A program made the translations under genes and the position numbers. The notes under the pieces are model-generated. The model saw nothing but the letters and a program-made list of their open reading frames with translations, was not told where the DNA came from and searched no databases. This document shows positions 44,103 to 54,900 of a stretch of 64,000 bases of DNA, in pieces. Position 1 is the stretch's first letter; each line of letters starts with the position of its first letter. Origin of the DNA: Bacteroides intestinalis DSM 17393 (GTDB lineage Bacteria > Bacteroidota > Bacteroidia > Bacteroidales > Bacteroidaceae); NCBI RefSeq assembly GCF_000172175.1, contig NZ_ABJL02000006.1:186001-250000 (forward strand), read 5' to 3'.

Positions 44103-47100
44103 TTACCAAGCACTCCGTTCCCGATAGAAGGGTACCGGTTCGGATGTATACTCTATTTGTTTGGTCAGGTAAGGCAACACACGCATTTCCGTAATCGGTT
44201 CGGTATCATAGTTCTGATTACCGGTCAGCGTTGCAGCGAATAAAGCGATACCTGCATCTTTGGGCAGAACCAGCATTCGGGCATTTGCCGGAATATCTAA
44301 ACATACCTTGTACAGATAAGCAAAGTTATAAGAGTCATTTCCTTTGCGTGCACTATGTTTATGATTGGCAATATAGCCGATAGAAGCATCTTTGATATAT
44401 CCCTCACTTTCGCCTTTCCATCCCCACTGTCCATAGAAACCGGAATAATAAGGCACATTTACCTGATAAGGCTTATCATCCACCAGGAAAGTAGCCCGAC
44501 GGTCATCCTTTACAGAAGTCACCAGAAGAAATAGTTTATCCATGCCATGATGCTCAGGCAAAAGAATGGTATCCCCATTCGCCCGGACGTAATTGAAAAT
44601 AGCAGGATCATTCTGTATACTGAATTCAACCCCATCCGAAAGGATCTTTTCGGGCATCAGTTCGGCTGCCAGTGAATTACCTTGCCGGTCGAAATTACCA
44701 GCACGATTAAACTCATCAGTTGTTAAGGCTACCGCATTATAGGGCAGTTCCAATGGTTGGCATTCAGGAACCGTCAGCAAAGGCTTTTGTTTGAATGTAA
44801 CCCTAAATGTGCGGGGTTGAAAAGCTTTACCACTGACGATCAGCCTATTACCAGAGAAAGTAACTTCACCTTTTCCTTCCTCTATTCCGTTTACTTCTTT
44901 GGCATTTTCAATATCAGATGCAAACTCTATATAAGCTTGGTCGTAAGAACTGCCATAGATCTCATTGATACGAACAATATATCCGCGTCCATCTTCCGCT
45001 TTTTTAATAGCTTTCACAGCAATCTGAGGACGGTCTGTACGGGCAAATGAATAAGAACGCCCCAATTTACCCGCATGCTTAGTAGTGGTAAAAGCCAACA
45101 GGGGCTGATTGAAATTCTCCGCCTTCCAGGCAATGCCTGCTTGAGCAGCATCCTCTTTATGTCCCACAATGGCATAACGGAAAGCATGATGTCCATGATC
45201 CTGATGATCCTGATATGTATAATGCTTACCGGGTTGAGGAGTATGAAGCAATGTCAGACGGATGGTATTATTATCAGGCTTATCCCATCCATATTTAGAT
45301 TCATTCAAAATGGATATGCCATAAGACGCATCATCGGCAGTCAAGTCGGCCCACTGATGTCCCAGTACCTCAAAAGAGTTCTCGATATTGTTGCCGCGCT
45401 TCACATAACCTAAACCCAAGTCATAAGTAGCTTTTTCATTGGAGATTGTGGTTGGAAACTCTGCTTTCAGCAAAGCTTTCTTTCCTTGCCAGTCAAATTC
45501 GTTACTGATCTCAATTCTATCATCCTCGGCTCCATCCGTTAACGTGATATATTGTACAAACCTAGAGTCTTCATGAGTACGTTCCACACGTAAAGATGCT
45601 CTCAACGGTCCATTCTCTGCCACGGTAATTTTAACATTGTCCGTGATGGAAATACTCGGCCCATCCAGAACTTTCTTGTAAATTTCCCAAGCCGGATAAT
45701 CAGTAGAAAGATTTTCCGTAAACATCATCAGACGGAACGGCTTACCGGTTTGCACCAGTTCACGATTATTCTTTTTATCAAAAATGGAAGCTATGTCACC
45801 CTGTTCATTCAATGCTATCTTATAAATAGTGTTTTCAAGAGTTCCGTTCTTTGCCAGCAGTTTTCCGGAAGATGAAGTTCTTCCCGGTTGAATGCTATAT
45901 ACTGAGAAGCTAAGTGGATCTACTTGCGCTACAAACAAAACCTCGGCTATTCCATTCTCCCAAGAAATCAACTGTGCAGGCATATTTTCCCCTTTCTGAG
46001 AGGTTACTTTAATTCCTGACGGTCGTTTATCCATCTTAACCGTAGCCTTCACCACATCTCTCCGACTGGAAGCTACAGGATTATAAACCACAACCGGCAT
46101 CCCTTTTACTTTGGTATCCAAAGCACGACTCACTGCCCCCACTGCTGTAGTAATGGTTTCTGCAAAACGTGTCTGAGCTATCAGTTCATCATTCCAGGAG
46201 AAAGTGTATGATTGCGGAATACTGGTTCCCGTCAGGTCATCGTGAAATTGATGCCACAGGAAACGCTGCCAGTTTTCACGCAAAGCATCGGAAGGATATT
46301 CCAAACCTCCCAATGTTTCCGCCACTACAGATGCTCTTTCGGCTGCATCCGCCAAGTGTTCGTTCCGTCGGTTGAAATGTTTCATTGCAGCCTGCGAAGT
46401 GTAGCACCCCACTCCATGCACATCCATCAGCAGTTCTCCGTCATAAACGGGTAGTTCGGGATGCTTTTCAAAAGGATAATAATCTTCATATATTTGTCCG
46501 GCTTTGGCACTGATAATTTCTAACGGGCCATCTGCCTTCAAACTTTTTTCTAATGAATAGACGGAAGGAAGCGTTGGCGATCCGCCACGGTCTCCTACAC
46601 CATAATAACTATAAGCCGTATTATCAGGTCCTAGTTTAGCTCTTTCCAGAATGCGGCGATTGATACTGATATCATCGTAGTAATACGATGTACCGTATCC
46701 TCCGGCATCCAGTACTGCCATGATCCGCGCACCATCCAGACCTTGCCAAAGCCCTATCTTGAACGGCATTTTTTCTTTTTCTCCAAAATATGGATTTTTC
46801 CGCCACTGGAGTTTTTGGGTAGAGAATCCTATCAATCCGCAGTGTGCGGCGATGGTAGGCAATGTGTAACCGAAACCGAAACAGTCCGGCAGATAAATAT
46901 CGTTTGATTTTACACCAAACTCTTTTTTATAGAATTCCTGCCCTAACAGGACATTCCTGAAAAAGGATTCGGAGGAAGGAATATTAGGGTCTGTCGCTTC
47001 CCATGCACTTCCCACTACATTCCAGCGTCCTGCCTTGATGTACTTCTTTACAAGCTCATACTCGTGCGGATAATACTCCTTCATCCACGCATATTTCTGA

Positions 47101-47324
47101 GCACTCTCAAAGTTAAAGATATAATTGGGGAAACGCTCGAAGAGCCAAAAGTTCTGTACCATTGTACGGTGCAGATAATCATCAATAGATTCGCGTACAT
47201 CCCAGTTCCACTGCGTATCAAAATGGGCTGTTGCTACCAGATACGCCTTATACTCTTTTTGCTGGCTGTACAATATCTGTACGAAGCAAAACAGTGACAG
47301 AATGCAACATAGTATTTTTTTCAT
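44103..47324 (-). CDS. GH38 alpha-mannosidase, copy 2
   Basis: 1073 residues with a signal peptide (cleavage near QILYS-Q). Zinc site TAHFDTQW (His34, Asp36) and nucleophile NDIYLPDCFGFGYTLP (Asp147) are intact, as is the FEKHPELPVYDGELLMDVHG region. It differs from copy 1 in the loop SINRRILERAK and around the active site (AGGYGTSYYYDD), so the two probably cleave different linkages. Likely periplasmic. It is separated from the upstream GH99-like lipoprotein by a 211-bp spacer containing a palindromic element; its own promoter is not obvious. Confidence 0.93.
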   Translation of the reverse strand: MKKILCCILSLFCFVQILYSQQKEYKAYLVATAHFDTQWNWDVRESIDDYLHRTMVQNFWLFERFPNYIFNFESAQKYAWMKEYYPHEYELVKKYIKAGRWNVVGSAWEATDPNIPSSESFFRNVLLGQEFYKKEFGVKSNDIYLPDCFGFGYTLPTIAAHCGLIGFSTQKLQWRKNPYFGEKEKMPFKIGLWQGLDGARIMAVLDAGGYGTSYYYDDISINRRILERAKLGPDNTAYSYYGVGDRGGSPTLPSVYSLEKSLKADGPLEIISAKAGQIYEDYYPFEKHPELPVYDGELLMDVHGVGCYTSQAAMKHFNRRNEHLADAAERASVVAETLGGLEYPSDALRENWQRFLWHQFHDDLTGTSIPQSYTFSWNDELIAQTRFAETITTAVGAVSRALDTKVKGMPVVVYNPVASSRRDVVKATVKMDKRPSGIKVTSQKGENMPAQLISWENGIAEVLFVAQVDPLSFSVYSIQPGRTSSSGKLLAKNGTLENTIYKIALNEQGDIASIFDKKNNRELVQTGKPFRLMMFTENLSTDYPAWEIYKKVLDGPSISITDNVKITVAENGPLRASLRVERTHEDSRFVQYITLTDGAEDDRIEISNEFDWQGKKALLKAEFPTTISNEKATYDLGLGYVKRGNNIENSFEVLGHQWADLTADDASYGISILNESKYGWDKPDNNTIRLTLLHTPQPGKHYTYQDHQDHGHHAFRYAIVGHKEDAAQAGIAWKAENFNQPLLAFTTTKHAGKLGRSYSFARTDRPQIAVKAIKKAEDGRGYIVRINEIYGSSYDQAYIEFASDIENAKEVNGIEEGKGEVTFSGNRLIVSGKAFQPRTFRVTFKQKPLLTVPECQPLELPYNAVALTTDEFNRAGNFDRQGNSLAAELMPEKILSDGVEFSIQNDPAIFNYVRANGDTILLPEHHGMDKLFLLVTSVKDDRRATFLVDDKPYQVNVPYYSGFYGQWGWKGESEGYIKDASIGYIANHKHSARKGNDSYNFAYLYKVCLDIPANARMLVLPKDAGIALFAATLTGNQNYDTEPITEMRVLPYLTKQIEYTSEPVPFYRERSAW

Positions 47325-47391
47325 CTTTCACTTTTTTAGTTAGAGAAAGTTTTCGTAATAGATTATGGTATCTTTTAGAAATAAGAAGAGT

Positions 47392-47522
47392 ATACCCGAA
47401 CCGTATCTGAGCCCTACCTGAGCCCTACTTGCTCCGTACATTCTCCAGCCAGAAGTACCTCTGAGTGGAGAATCCCCGGAGATGGTACGGAGCAAGTAAG
47501 GCTCAGGTACGGTTCGGATATA
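47392..47522. repeat. Palindromic intergenic element made of 11-bp modules (copy 2)
   Basis: Imperfect long inverted repeat. Left arm units at 47402, 47413, 47424 and 47435 (cgtatctgagc, cctacctgagc, cctacttgctc, cgtacattctc). Right arm units at 47478, 47489, 47500 and 47511 (ggagatggtac, ggagcaagtaa, ggctcaggtac, ggttcggatat). The arms are reverse complements with small differences. Shares cggagatggtacgga (47477-47491) with the element at 3818-3990. It lies between the GH99-like lipoprotein stop and the GH38 start. It has no coding potential I can see. Confidence 0.75.
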
Positions 47523-47535
47523 TAATTATCTACTT

Positions 47536-49050
47536 TTATCTGGCAGGCCAGGCATTCTTCAAAGGCACTTCGCCACGAAGCATCTTACGAGCCTGCCCCG
47601 TAAGCCACAAGTAGTGGTCGGTGGGCAGATCATCTTCAACCCCTTGAAACACGATGTTCAGTTCACTGGCCTTCTTGCACCAGCCACCTTCAAGCTGACT
47701 TTCGTCCTTAGGCGAGGAACCATGCCCATAACTGCCTTTCGCCTTATTATACCACACATAGTAATCCGTTTCAGGCACATTGCTCGGTACATCGCTTTTA
47801 TTAAGGCATTTGAAGATGGCAGTGCCCTCGTCTATTTCATCAAACATTGCGACGTAAATCATTTCTGCTCCCAACTTGATGCCACCATAGATCTGTTCCC
47901 AGAAGAATCTTCCACCCAGACGCTCCATCACACTATTATTCGGATGCATATTCAGGTCAGCTCCACCAGGGAAACAGTGGGGAGCATAGTGTACTCCATT
48001 TTTCTTGCACCATTGAATGTCCGCATCAATGATAGGCTTGCGATGGCTATTATAAACCTCTATCGAACCATAACGACCTACAAACCAAGGGAAGATGACA
48101 TTGGCACTCTTCACAATATCAGTATATTTGGCACGCGGCCATTTAGATGAACTATGCGTACGCCAATCATCGTTCACACCCAGCATGATGCTCCAACCCT
48201 GCTCTTTCAATGCAGCTATAAGGCTGGCTATCTGGTCTGCATTGAAAGGCTTTTCATCAAACCCCACACCCCAAAGAGCAAGCAACGGTTTGCCATCCTC
48301 ATAGAGATAGTATTTCTGTTGGTTACGGTCTAACAATTGATACGTATCCATAATGGCCTTCGCATCGGCAAGCAACGCACTTTCATCACGGTTTCCTTCC
48401 ATAAACCCACCTAAATCATACATCACGCTGATGGCTCGCTGAAATTGGTTACTTCCTTTCATCGCGTGCTTCAACACCATATCGAAATGATCTTTTCCAT
48501 CAGGATTATTGATTACCTCACCTACAAAGCGTTGCATAAAGACACCATCAATGCCATATTCCTTCATCCATTTGAAATGAAGCAACACACTCGACTCATC
48601 GTAAGCACTGTACACCTGAGCTGCTTCACCATTGGGCAATATAAATTTAGAAGAGCGACCTTTAGGTCCATCTACACCCGGAGTGTATCTCTTTTCATAT
48701 TCAGACATATCGGGCCACATATCAATAGAGTTCTGCAAAACTCCCGGCTTGAACACTTCACTTTCACGATAGTGATACCAAGCCGTGTTATCAGAATTGC
48801 TATGCCTGCATCCGTCACCCGGCGCACCAAACCATCCTTGATAGCCTGCCATCACCAAGCCACGATAGGTATCGAACGGTTTGCCGTCTTCATGGAGTTC
48901 AAAATCCGGCTTATTATAAACATCTTCTGCAGGAGGTGTTTCTGGCTCTTCTATTGCCGGTGGAATATAGTCACCTTTGTCATCACCACAGGCTACTAAT
49001 CCCAGGAAAAGGGTACCCAACAGCCAATAATTTATCTTATTTTGTTTCAT
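47536..49050 (-). CDS. GH99/GH71-like surface lipoprotein
   Basis: 504 residues from ATG 49050 (an extended start at 49095 would hide the signal peptide and is rejected). Lipobox GLVACGDDKGDY has acidic residues straight after Cys, the export pattern for surface lipoproteins in this phylum. A Pro/Glu-rich linker (~25-45) precedes the TIM-barrel-like domain: YRGLVMAGYQGWFGAPG, DGVFMQRFVGE and YVAMFDEIDEGTAIFKC with the two Glu three residues apart as in GH99. First enzyme gene after SusC/D and DUF3823, so it is the best candidate for the endo-acting surface enzyme. A terminator lies between it and DUF3823. Confidence 0.85.
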   Translation of the reverse strand: MKQNKINYWLLGTLFLGLVACGDDKGDYIPPAIEEPETPPAEDVYNKPDFELHEDGKPFDTYRGLVMAGYQGWFGAPGDGCRHSNSDNTAWYHYRESEVFKPGVLQNSIDMWPDMSEYEKRYTPGVDGPKGRSSKFILPNGEAAQVYSAYDESSVLLHFKWMKEYGIDGVFMQRFVGEVINNPDGKDHFDMVLKHAMKGSNQFQRAISVMYDLGGFMEGNRDESALLADAKAIMDTYQLLDRNQQKYYLYEDGKPLLALWGVGFDEKPFNADQIASLIAALKEQGWSIMLGVNDDWRTHSSSKWPRAKYTDIVKSANVIFPWFVGRYGSIEVYNSHRKPIIDADIQWCKKNGVHYAPHCFPGGADLNMHPNNSVMERLGGRFFWEQIYGGIKLGAEMIYVAMFDEIDEGTAIFKCLNKSDVPSNVPETDYYVWYNKAKGSYGHGSSPKDESQLEGGWCKKASELNIVFQGVEDDLPTDHYLWLTGQARKMLRGEVPLKNAWPAR

Positions 49051-49077
49051 TATTTCCATTTTTTCAGTTAAAATAAA

Positions 49078-49112
49078 GGCCGGAAGAACAAACATACGTC
49101 TCCCTTCCGGCC
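49078..49112 (-). terminator. Intrinsic terminator after the DUF3823-like gene
   Basis: On the minus strand ggccggaag (49104-49112 reverse) pairs with cttccggcc (49078-49086 reverse) around 17 nt and is followed by TTTATTTT. A standard intrinsic terminator at the end of SusC-SusD-DUF3823, 31 bp past the DUF3823 stop. Partial read-through would set lower expression of the downstream enzymes. Confidence 0.8.
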
Positions 49113-49142
49113 ATTGTCACAATCTTACTACCTCTGCTCCAA

Positions 49143-49865
49143 CTACTCGTTGGGAACTTCTATCTTTACAATTTCTGTATAATTGTACTTTTCAAATTTA
49201 TCCTTTACTTTGGCACCCATACGGACAAAGTAAATGTATCCGGGCTTTACCTGCAAAGACACTTCATACGCTATACTCTTGCCATCGTCCTCTTTAGGAA
49301 TCTTATCCCAAGTTTTCATAACGTTAATCTTGCCGGGCTTATCGTAATAACCAATATGATTGGAAGCACCGCAGAAATGATTCAAACTGAGAAACGGACA
49401 AACATCCATAACTTGTGGGAGCCCTTCAGTAATCGGAGCATCCAAACGGCAGGACATGGTGAGTGTGGTTCCCTCAAGTTTCGTTTTGAAGTCAAACAAC
49501 TTCAAATAAGGCGTCACCTCAAAATTTTGAGTAGTCTTGCTACCGATACCCATACGGATAGTATCAGAAGGCCACCAAGACCCTTCCGGTACCATATCAT
49601 ACGTTCCGGCAAAGAGTTTGGTATTATTGAACGTACCGTCTTCTTTGATGGCAAGATCCTGACTTCCGGGATTAACTTTATAACTCACCTCCCAGATGCG
49701 AATATGGCAATCTCCTCGATCAGAAACAATGCCTTCTCCGGTAGTGGAATCTATAATCTTCCCATAGAAATGGCAATCGGGAGCATCGAAGTTATCTACC
49801 CCCATGCAGGATACCACCAGCAATGCTGAAGCAGCACATATTAAACTATATATTAACTTTTTCAT
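49143..49865 (-). CDS. DUF3823-like lipoprotein
   Basis: 240 residues, lipobox LLVVSCMG then VDNFDAPD (acidic, surface signal likely). The domain structure is two beta-sandwiches: residues ~28-120 (GKIIDSTTGEGIVSDRGDCH, a carboxypeptidase-regulatory-like fold) and ~125-240 (TMSCRLDAPI, VSLQVKPGYIYFVRMGA). DUF3823 proteins usually follow SusD and are thought to be surface glycan-binding or accessory parts of the importer (inference). 28 bp after SusD. Confidence 0.8.
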   Translation of the reverse strand: MKKLIYSLICAASALLVVSCMGVDNFDAPDCHFYGKIIDSTTGEGIVSDRGDCHIRIWEVSYKVNPGSQDLAIKEDGTFNNTKLFAGTYDMVPEGSWWPSDTIRMGIGSKTTQNFEVTPYLKLFDFKTKLEGTTLTMSCRLDAPITEGLPQVMDVCPFLSLNHFCGASNHIGYYDKPGKINVMKTWDKIPKEDDGKSIAYEVSLQVKPGYIYFVRMGAKVKDKFEKYNYTEIVKIEVPNE

Positions 49866-49892
49866 ATCAATACTTTTCTATATAATTATTCA

Positions 49893-51908
49893 TTAATGGC
49901 CATCATTACGAACCAGTAACGGATTCTTATTGATTTCACCACCCGGTATTTGATCGTAATAATCTTTCTTATTAAAATTCACCCTACGGCCTTCACGTTC
50001 CACTTCAGGCAAGAATATCCACATATATTTTTTATCAGGATCATCTCCCTCCTTCCAATCGGGATTGATTTCATCCAAAACCTGATAAGCCAGCAGTCCA
50101 TGAGTATACACACCATCCATGAACATAATGTCGGCCACTCTCCAGCGACGAATATCGAACACACGGTGATTTTCAAAGACAAGCTCACGGGCACGTTCAT
50201 CACGGATATATTGCAGGTTCTCGTCAATCGGGAAACCATAGATTTCGGAACCTATATCAGCCGGATTGGTAACCATTGCATGAGGATGGGCACCTGCACG
50301 ATCACGGATTTCATTGATATGCTCAAAAGCTTCTGCCTTCAAATCATCACTACCGGTAATCAATCCCAGTTCATAAGCTGCTTCCGCCCAGTTCAGTAAA
50401 ATTTCACCATAACGGAATACTTTCCAAGGTTGAGAATTGGTAAAGAACACACGGGCATTAGTACCTTCAGCCTGTACATACTTACGAATACAAGCACCCA
50501 TACGAGAATAGCCTTCATCGCCCGTACCTTCCGCCAAACCATGAATACCGTTAATCTTCACATTGGCATGACCACCGACATCTTTGCGTGTACCGGGCTG
50601 AGCAGCTCTCACACGGAACTGAGCAGTATAGTCATTTACACTTCCTTGAGTTTCGGCAGTACCATCAGCTACAGTACCCGGATAGCTAGTATAGACACCA
50701 GCCTGAAAATCAAGTTCCGTACCGGACATGCTTTCTTTCATTCCGGTAAAGTAGTAATTGGCACGACATCTAGGTTCCATTTCACCGTTGTTCCAGAGTT
50801 CAGTCACACTTTTGAAACGAATGGGGTTCCCAGTTTCCGGATCGATAATGGCAGGCATCTCATACAACCCCATGATTTCCCATGCAGGCTGAAGCGCAAC
50901 GCCTACGTCACCGGAGAGTCCTACACCCTTAGGCAATACCATACAGTCCCAGCAGTGGAACAAGTTGGTATCGAACGGCGTGCTGGTGTTGGGACCATAC
51001 TGTTTTACCATGATATCTTCTACCGTATTCGGATTAAGGAATACTTCCGTATAAGCTTTCTCCTTATCAGCACCTGTATGAAGTCTGAATCCAGCATCTT
51101 TCAGGAACTTACAGGCATCGTATGCATATTGGAAGAATTCCTGTGCGTGATCTGCAGTCATGCACATCAGACCAGCATTTACAGCTGGACCGGTGACAGC
51201 CAAATACTGATTGTATTTGGCAACAGACCCAGCATATAACATGGCACGTGACATCAAAGCCGCAGCTGCATAACGATTGGCACGCCCCACCTCGTCTTTG
51301 GAGGCAGTAGCATTCTCCATAGCAAACTTCAAATCTTCATAGATGAACTTCCAGCAATCATACTCAGTATTACGCGGTTGCTGAAGTTCCTCCAATGGAG
51401 CCTTTGGGTCAAGTACCTTCTCTACAATAGGCACACCGCCATAGCGTTTCACCATTCCAAAATAGTAGAATGCACGCAAGAAACGCGCCTCACCTAAATA
51501 AGAATTATAAACATCTTCCGTAAAATTGCTTTGATACTCAGGCAATTTTTCCAACATATTGTTAAGTTCACGGATACGATCATAAGGCCAATAGTCAAAG
51601 CCGCCATAAGAAGTTGCACGACCTGCCGCCTCAGCAGCACAGGATGCTGCACTAGATTTCTGAGCCTGCCACTGATTTCCACCTTTGCTTGAAGTAGCAT
51701 AACCTTTCTGGTCTCCATTCTGACCATAGTTAAAATCCTCAATGGGCAGATCATGATACGCCGAAGCAAGATACTTCTTGATGCCATTGTCTGATTGAAA
51801 CAGCACATTCTCGTAAACAAGCCCTTTCGGCTCCAAATCCAAATCATAACAGGAAGTTGCCGTAAGTCCCAATGCAGCTGCTACAAATATATATTTTAAT
51901 GTTTTCAT
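49893..51908 (-). CDS. SusD/RagB-family glycan-binding lipoprotein
   Basis: 671 residues, lipobox ATSCYDLDLEPKG with acidic residues. SusD-type helical scaffold: SDNGIKKYLASAYHDLPIE, YNSYLGEARFLRAFYYFGMVKRYGGVPIVEK (the TPR region ~140-185) and the C-terminal IRDERARELVFENHRVFDIRRWRVAD. It binds glycan at the surface and forms the lid of the SusC channel. The 671-residue length is at the long side of the family. 19 bp after SusC, coexpressed. Confidence 0.95.
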   Translation of the reverse strand: MKTLKYIFVAAALGLTATSCYDLDLEPKGLVYENVLFQSDNGIKKYLASAYHDLPIEDFNYGQNGDQKGYATSSKGGNQWQAQKSSAASCAAEAAGRATSYGGFDYWPYDRIRELNNMLEKLPEYQSNFTEDVYNSYLGEARFLRAFYYFGMVKRYGGVPIVEKVLDPKAPLEELQQPRNTEYDCWKFIYEDLKFAMENATASKDEVGRANRYAAAALMSRAMLYAGSVAKYNQYLAVTGPAVNAGLMCMTADHAQEFFQYAYDACKFLKDAGFRLHTGADKEKAYTEVFLNPNTVEDIMVKQYGPNTSTPFDTNLFHCWDCMVLPKGVGLSGDVGVALQPAWEIMGLYEMPAIIDPETGNPIRFKSVTELWNNGEMEPRCRANYYFTGMKESMSGTELDFQAGVYTSYPGTVADGTAETQGSVNDYTAQFRVRAAQPGTRKDVGGHANVKINGIHGLAEGTGDEGYSRMGACIRKYVQAEGTNARVFFTNSQPWKVFRYGEILLNWAEAAYELGLITGSDDLKAEAFEHINEIRDRAGAHPHAMVTNPADIGSEIYGFPIDENLQYIRDERARELVFENHRVFDIRRWRVADIMFMDGVYTHGLLAYQVLDEINPDWKEGDDPDKKYMWIFLPEVEREGRRVNFNKKDYYDQIPGGEINKNPLLVRNDGH

Positions 51909-51926
51909 ATTCTATTCTTTTTATCT

Positions 51927-54900
51927 TTAGAATTTGATGGTTGCACCAATATTAAACGTACGGTTCACAGGGTAGTTATAGAACAAAATTCCAGAATCAG
52001 CATTATTGTTCGCACCGCCCTGACGTCCCGGACGTTCCGGGTCTATATTATCCAGACCTGTAAATGTCAAGAGGTTATAGGCATTGAAATAGATACGAAG
52101 ATTCTGAATTCCTGCTTTGGCTATCCAAGTTTTAGGCAATGTATAGCCAACTTCCAGCGTTTTCAAGCGCAGATAAGATGTATTCTTGATACCCGTTCCG
52201 GCATTGCTAAAACTATGACCTGTGGCCGGATAGAGACCGGATACCCACTTCGTGTTCGGATTGAATGGGTCATCACTCGGATTAACCGTATGCCAGCGAT
52301 CTAGATAAATATCCAATACCGCACCACCATTGAACGGACCTACCTCTGTGAAGACCTCATCGTATGAATTGTAAACACCTGCTGCGCCTTGCCAGTTCAT
52401 AGATACATCAATGCCTTTCCAATCGGCTCCCATTACAAAACCATAGTTGAATACCGGCAAGTTGTAAGATGCCATCGGATGATTGTCCTCACCATTTATG
52501 ATACCATCACCGTTCCAGTCCTTGTAATAATAGTCACCAGGTAAAGTTCCCTGCCCATATCCACCACCAGTAAGGTCGTGATAGCGAATTTGTTCATAAC
52601 TGCTGAAACGTCCTCCTTCTTCATAAGAGAACCAGATATCTTTGTTACGTCCAGATACATCGCGACGCCTCCATGCATCCATAGAGTTGCTGGCCTGACT
52701 ATCCAAACGATAATCCCAACGATTCTTTGTGGCAGAAATTTGTCCGCCTACCCAATAGTTCACATCACCCACACGATTCCGGTGATTCAAACTGATCTCC
52801 CAACCGAAAGTCTGGTCAGCATTTAAGTTCTCTTGAGGTAAATTTGCACCAACTGTACCCGGAACAACCGTTGAAGCTGTAGCAAGCAAACCTTCACGTT
52901 TACGCTTAAAGAATTCGACCGTACCACTCAATTTTTGATTCCAAAGGTCGAAATCTAAACCCAAATTCACCGTTTTTGAAGTATACCAAGTCTTATCTGG
53001 ATTCGGAATGGCAGTTGGCTCTACACCAGTCATCAAAATGCCGTTATAAAACCAAGCGATCCTGTCTTTATTAATATTATAAGCCACCGCTGTTTCAGGA
53101 TAAGTACCTGCAGCACCATCATCACCCATCTTTCCCCAAGAACCGCGAAGTTTCAAGTTGGTAAGGAAAGGGACTAACTCTTTCACAAATGGTTCTTCAC
53201 TAATACGCCAACCGGCAGATACACCCGGGAAAAATCCCCATCGGCCATCTTTCGGATAGCGAGACGAACCATCTTCACGGAAAGAGAAATCTACCATATA
53301 GCGACCTTTGTAGTCATAGGTCAGTTTACCGACATAGGCCTGTCGGGTTACGTCACCTGCACCACCCATAGAACCAATCTGGCCTTCTTCTTCACCATAA
53401 ATCAAGTATTCACCTACCAACTGCATGACACGTTGTGCATAGAAACTATCCCAATTGTTATACTGCTCTTCAAACAATACCATGGCACTCACATTATGAT
53501 CACCGAACTTACGGGCATAATTCAAAGAGAGTTGCATTGTTGTTGCGTATCCCGGATCAGTGCTACGGCGCAAATTGCTGTCAGGATTACGTTCAAAGCT
53601 TTCCAAAGTACCATCTTCTCTCCTGTTATACAATTTATACGGACGTTTGTATTGTGTATTATTGGTAGAAGAATAATCATAGCTATAAAAAGCTTTTGCA
53701 TTCAAACCCTTTACGCCTGGAATGTCGTAAGTCAATGTCAAGGAACCATTAAAGTTAACACGTTTCTCACGGCGATAACCGGTGAGATCACTATTGATAG
53801 CAGCTACAGGGTTTTCAGGTTCGCCCATTTCACTATCCCAGGCAGGATAGTTATGATCACCGTCTACATAAGCTTCTGAAGTCGGACGGTAAGTCCAAGC
53901 TTTCTTATATACGCTCCAAATATCGGTAAACGGTTGGTTCTTTTCATCCATATAACCACTAGCCTGTACAGAAGCCTTCAAACGGTTAGTAATTTTTGCA
54001 TCAATATTGCTACGGAAATTCCAACGATCGTAATTCAAAGAACCACTTTTATAAGAACCTTCCTGTTTCAAATAACCGAGATTAAAGAAGTAGTTCACTT
54101 TTTCCGAACCACCGTTCACACTGATATTGTACTGTTGCTGCGGAACATTATCATCGAATAATTCTTTTGTCCAGTTCGTACTTTTCTTCTTTCCGGTACT
54201 ATACTCCATCATTTGTTCCCAAGTATATTTAGCAGGAGTACGGTTAGGATAAGTATTGTCGCCGAAAGCATTATAGTATTTTTCATTGATAAGCAGCATG
54301 TGGTCTGCGGCACTTGCAGTCTGTGGCACATAAAGGAACTGTTGCCAACCATAATTAGCAGAGAACGTAATGTCGAACTTACCATTAGAAGCTTCACCAC
54401 GTTTAGTAGTAACCAAAATTACACCATTAGCAGCACGCACACCATAGATAGCTGCAGAAGCATCTTTCAATACGGATACATTATCAATTTCATTGGCATC
54501 CATACGAGAGAAATAAGCCTTGTCACGAGGAACGCCATCAACCACAATCAGCGGTTCACCCATACCACGAATATCAAGGGCATTATCAAATTCACCAGGC
54601 TGCGAACTCTTTTGGAAAATACGCACACCAGGAATCTTACCTGAAAGCATATTTACCACATTCTCATTCTTGGTAATAGCAATTTCCTTATTATTAATGG
54701 CAGAAACCGCACCTGTCAATGTAGCTTTCTTCTGTGTACCATAACCTACAACCACGACTTCGTCCAAAGCTTGACTATCTTCTTGTAGTGTAATCTTCAA
54801 AGTGGTCTTATTTGCCGTAACCACAGCATCCACATAGCCGATAAAAGATACTGTCAATTTTTCATTAGCATCGGCAGCTATCTCAAATTCACCATTAATA

